Source: Nostoc cf. edaphicum LEGE 07299 (GTDB lineage: Bacteria > Cyanobacteriota > Cyanobacteriia > Cyanobacteriales > Nostocaceae). From it: DNA of 7,552 nt. Below, piece by piece: positions 5,760 to 7,552 of the stretch. The position numbers and the translations under genes are program-made. The stretch is taken from positions 1-7,552 of the forward strand of contig NZ_JADEXF010000135.1 in the NCBI RefSeq assembly GCF_015207245.1, written 5' to 3'. Numbering within the stretch: the stretch's first letter is position 1; every line of letters begins with the position of its first letter. The notes beneath the pieces are model-generated. The model worked only from the letters and a program-made list of their open reading frames with translations. It had not been told where the DNA came from and did no database searches.

Positions 5760-6473
5760 TTAACGTTTTAAATATTTATTTAAATACTTAATATTAGTTA
5801 ATCTTAGGGATAGTTGGCAACAAAAATTTTTAACATAAGTTCCCAAGCGATAACATTTGCGGACGATATCTAAGAGAAAGTATGGTACGCGCAGTCGAAG
5901 TGGGTAAAACACGGGCAGATATAACCAGTAGTAAGCCTTTTTTAGGTTATTCCACTTTGAGCAAGGTTCTTGATGCAGGAAATCTGATATGTCTACGACT
6001 AATCCTCTACCTTGGTACATCATGACATTACGCCCGTGGACATCATGAGGGTGGAGTCCACGACTTCGGGCATAGTCAAGAGCTTCATCAATGTCCTTTA
6101 TTACCTGCTTGGGAATTAGTAAACCAAAGTGCATACAATCGTAGAGGGTTGTTCCATAAAGCCGTTTCAAGACTAAAAACCCATCCTTGGCGTACAAACA
6201 CTCAGAAAACGCTGGATGATAACCTAGACGATGGTAAACTTCTACTTCCTCTTCAAAACCTGTCCGTCCTGGGGCATAAATCTTAACTACATAGTCAGGG
6301 TAATCGGGGTGATAAACTACTACGGCGTAATTTCCTTTACCAAGCAGCCGCCAAGGTTGTGGAAGATAGCTTACCTTAATTGGATCGCAGGGATTGACAC
6401 TTTCAATCTGTAATCTAGGCAGTAGTTCCTGATAAATGTTTTTGACTAACTGTTTTGGGGGCAATTTGTCCAT
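5760..6473 (-). CDS. Small protein-kinase-like protein (atypical Ser/Thr kinase fold)
   Basis: The product has 237 residues. A glycine-loop-like LGKGNYAVVVYH (44-55) is followed by a probable ATP-binding lysine K64 in YVVKIY and acidic residues around E74-E76. VLKRLYG (101-107) fits the hinge. The catalytic loop reads HPHDVHGRN, with D144 and N149 at the normal 5-residue spacing and PHD in place of HRD. The metal-binding Asp is D161 or D164 in VVDISDF, replacing DFG. The usual large C-lobe substrate region is mostly missing. The C-terminal tail (about 170-237) is basic and aromatic, with a hydrophobic stretch at 181-203 that may be amphipathic or membrane-associated. It resembles the small kinases of Bacillus (YrzF/YbdM type), but this is a recollection, not a search. 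The ATG at 6473 has AAGGA 6 nt upstream overlapping an in-frame TAA, so the start is firm. The substrate is unknown. Confidence 0.8.
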   Translation of the reverse strand: MDKLPPKQLVKNIYQELLPRLQIESVNPCDPIKVSYLPQPWRLLGKGNYAVVVYHPDYPDYVVKIYAPGRTGFEEEVEVYHRLGYHPAFSECLYAKDGFLVLKRLYGTTLYDCMHFGLLIPKQVIKDIDEALDYARSRGLHPHDVHGRNVMMYQGRGLVVDISDFLHQEPCSKWNNLKKAYYWLYLPVFYPLRLRVPYFLLDIVRKCYRLGTYVKNFCCQLSLRLTNIKYLNKYLKR

Positions 6474-6479
6474 ATCAAT

Positions 6480-6484
6480 TCCTT
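6480..6484 (-). promoter_or_regulatory. Ribosome binding site of the kinase-like gene
   Basis: AAGGA on the minus strand lies 6 nt before the ATG at 6473. Together with the preceding T it forms an in-frame TAA, which excludes any longer start. Confidence 0.7.
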
Positions 6485-6591
6485 AGCCAATTTACGAGGT
6501 TTGGGAATGAGGTTGACTTGAGTGAATACGACCTAAATGACACCGTTGCTACTTACTTTTAACAGTAGAGATGGCAATTTTTATCCAAAAC

Positions 6592-7552
6592 TCATTGCGA
6601 TATTGATTCTTCTATCAACAATTCCGATCCTGCTTCACCCTCACCCAGGTTATCAGAATTAGTAGATTTAGAAAAACCATCTGCTACATCTTTGATAAAA
6701 CCAGCTACAGGTACCGCAACTAGTAAACCCAAGACTCCACCAACATTGGTTCCTACAAGCAAAGCAATTAATACCCATATTGGTCGAATACCAGTAAATT
6801 TGCCTAAAAGACGTGGTGCGATCGCCTGATCGATTAACTGATCGATAACAACAGCTACCGCAAAAACCTTAGCTGCTAGCCAAAAGTCATGTGACGCTAT
6901 GATTAAAGTTATTAAAACCAGACTGACGACATCGCCAAAGGGAATTAAGCTCAAAAGTCCAACTCCCAAGCCAAAGAGTAAACCAAACTGGACTTGAAAA
7001 GCTAAAAATAATAATGTTAGAGAAACACCCATTAACAAAGCCAAAGTTCCTTGACCAATTAAGTAGTTTTGGAAGTTTTGCTGAATAGACTGGCTTATCT
7101 GTTGGGCAAGATTTCCAGGTAACTTTTTAAATATTGCCTCCCAAATTATTGGGCCATCCAACAACAAGTAAAAAGTTAGCACTACTGTGATTAACGCCTC
7201 AGAAATACTATCAATTGTATCTATGATAATGCTTAAAAGTTTATCTGAAATAAACTCTATTTCATTAGGTAATTGGTCAGTAATTTGTGCTAATAACTGA
7301 CTTAAATTTACATTTAATTTATGTTGAAAAAACCAATGATTGAGAATCTGAAGTTTTTCTTCGCTAGAATCAATCCATTGAGGAAAGACTTTAACCATTT
7401 CATTAAATTGCTCTAAAACAATGGGCACTAAAGTGATACCCAAAGCCACAACAATTACCAATGCTAATATAAAAACTAATGCTACTGCATGGCTGCGTTT
7501 AACTCTCCGCCGTTGGAGAATCGAAACAGGATAGTTTAAAACGAATGCAAGC
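6592..7552 (-). CDS. AI-2E family transporter / permease (5' end cut by window edge)
   Basis: The frame stays open to the right edge, so at least 319 residues are visible and the N-terminus is missing. The family is usually about 340-370 residues long. A TTG at 7461 is not the start: the 30 codons upstream encode typical family sequence (LNYPVSILQRRRVKRSHAVA and a hydrophobic helix). The layout fits COG0628 (YdiK/PerM/AI-2E exporter-like). There is an N-terminal hydrophobic pair, a long soluble middle (about 45-110), a segment near 116-132, and a cluster of C-terminal membrane helices (about 168-230 and 255-290). Conserved features include LSLIPFGD (200-207), DQLIDQAIAPRLLG and the glycine-rich GTNVGGVLGLLVAVPVAG. 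Members are inner-membrane proteins with varied or unknown substrates, so AI-2 export should not be assumed. The kinase-like gene follows after 118 nt on the same strand. Confidence 0.92.
   Translation of the reverse strand, partial: LAFVLNYPVSILQRRRVKRSHAVALVFILALVIVVALGITLVPIVLEQFNEMVKVFPQWIDSSEEKLQILNHWFFQHKLNVNLSQLLAQITDQLPNEIEFISDKLLSIIIDTIDSISEALITVVLTFYLLLDGPIIWEAIFKKLPGNLAQQISQSIQQNFQNYLIGQGTLALLMGVSLTLLFLAFQVQFGLLFGLGVGLLSLIPFGDVVSLVLITLIIASHDFWLAAKVFAVAVVIDQLIDQAIAPRLLGKFTGIRPIWVLIALLVGTNVGGVLGLLVAVPVAGFIKDVADGFSKSTNSDNLGEGEAGSELLIEESISQ

Larger units (their letters stand above)
1881..6825. repeat. HIP1 octamers (GCGATCGC), ten scattered copies
   Basis: Exact copies of the palindrome GCGATCGC start at 1881, 2639, 3083, 3241, 3317, 3785, 4148, 4210, 5750 and 6818. 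Seven lie in the membrane GTPase gene. One lies in the hybrid kinase, one in the permease, and one just past the stop of the kinase-like gene. HIP1 is the hallmark over-represented palindrome of many cyanobacterial genomes, so this is the best taxonomic clue in the window. The range given covers scattered sites, not a continuous element. Confidence 0.9.

Noticed and set aside
7459..7461. TTG start for the AI-2E permease
   Set aside because: The 30 upstream codons in the same frame encode family-typical sequence, so the gene runs off the window edge.
1..7552. tRNA or rRNA genes, transposases or phage genes
   Set aside because: No cloverleaf, rRNA-like stretch, transposase motif or integrase motif was seen on either strand by eye.

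Overview
The window looks like cyanobacterial chromosome, probably from a filamentous or otherwise repeat-rich species. The main evidence is ten exact copies of the octamer GCGATCGC (HIP1), against about 0.1 expected by chance in 7.5 kb. Blocks of 7-nt tandem repeats between genes and protein families common in cyanobacteria (GAF-kinase-receiver hybrids, DUF433/DUF5615 pairs, AI-2E-type permeases) agree with this. The species cannot be named from the sequence alone.

Layout from left to right. 1-408 (minus) is the N-terminal part of a pol-beta-type nucleotidyltransferase cut by the left edge. 409-715 is a gap with heptad repeats and an 8-bp hairpin. 716-2395 (minus) is a soluble hybrid histidine kinase with GAF, HisKA, HATPase and receiver domains. 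2396-2631 is an AT-rich gap with a dyad and a possible promoter. 2632-4542 (minus) is a membrane-anchored GTPase. 4543-4976 is a divergent intergenic region whose right half is an unusual nested repeat: opposing heptad arrays around a core with a duplicated 19-mer. 4977-5638 (plus) is a two-gene DUF433/DUF5615 toxin-antitoxin module with a 4-bp overlap. 5639-5759 is a short convergent gap. 5760-6473 (minus) is a small protein-kinase-like protein. 6592 to the right edge (minus) is an AI-2E family permease lacking its N-terminus.

Most genes look like independent units. The clear functional pair is the antitoxin/toxin module, which is translationally coupled. The kinase-like gene lies 118 nt downstream of the permease on the same strand and could be co-transcribed with it. 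The hybrid kinase has no separate response-regulator gene beside it; its own receiver domain is the only visible phosphorylation target.

There is no convincing sign of a wholly new multi-gene system. The parts most worth a second look are the nested heptad-repeat element that runs into the toxin-antitoxin start, the kinase-like protein with atypical catalytic motifs, and the membrane GTPase with a non-canonical G4 motif.
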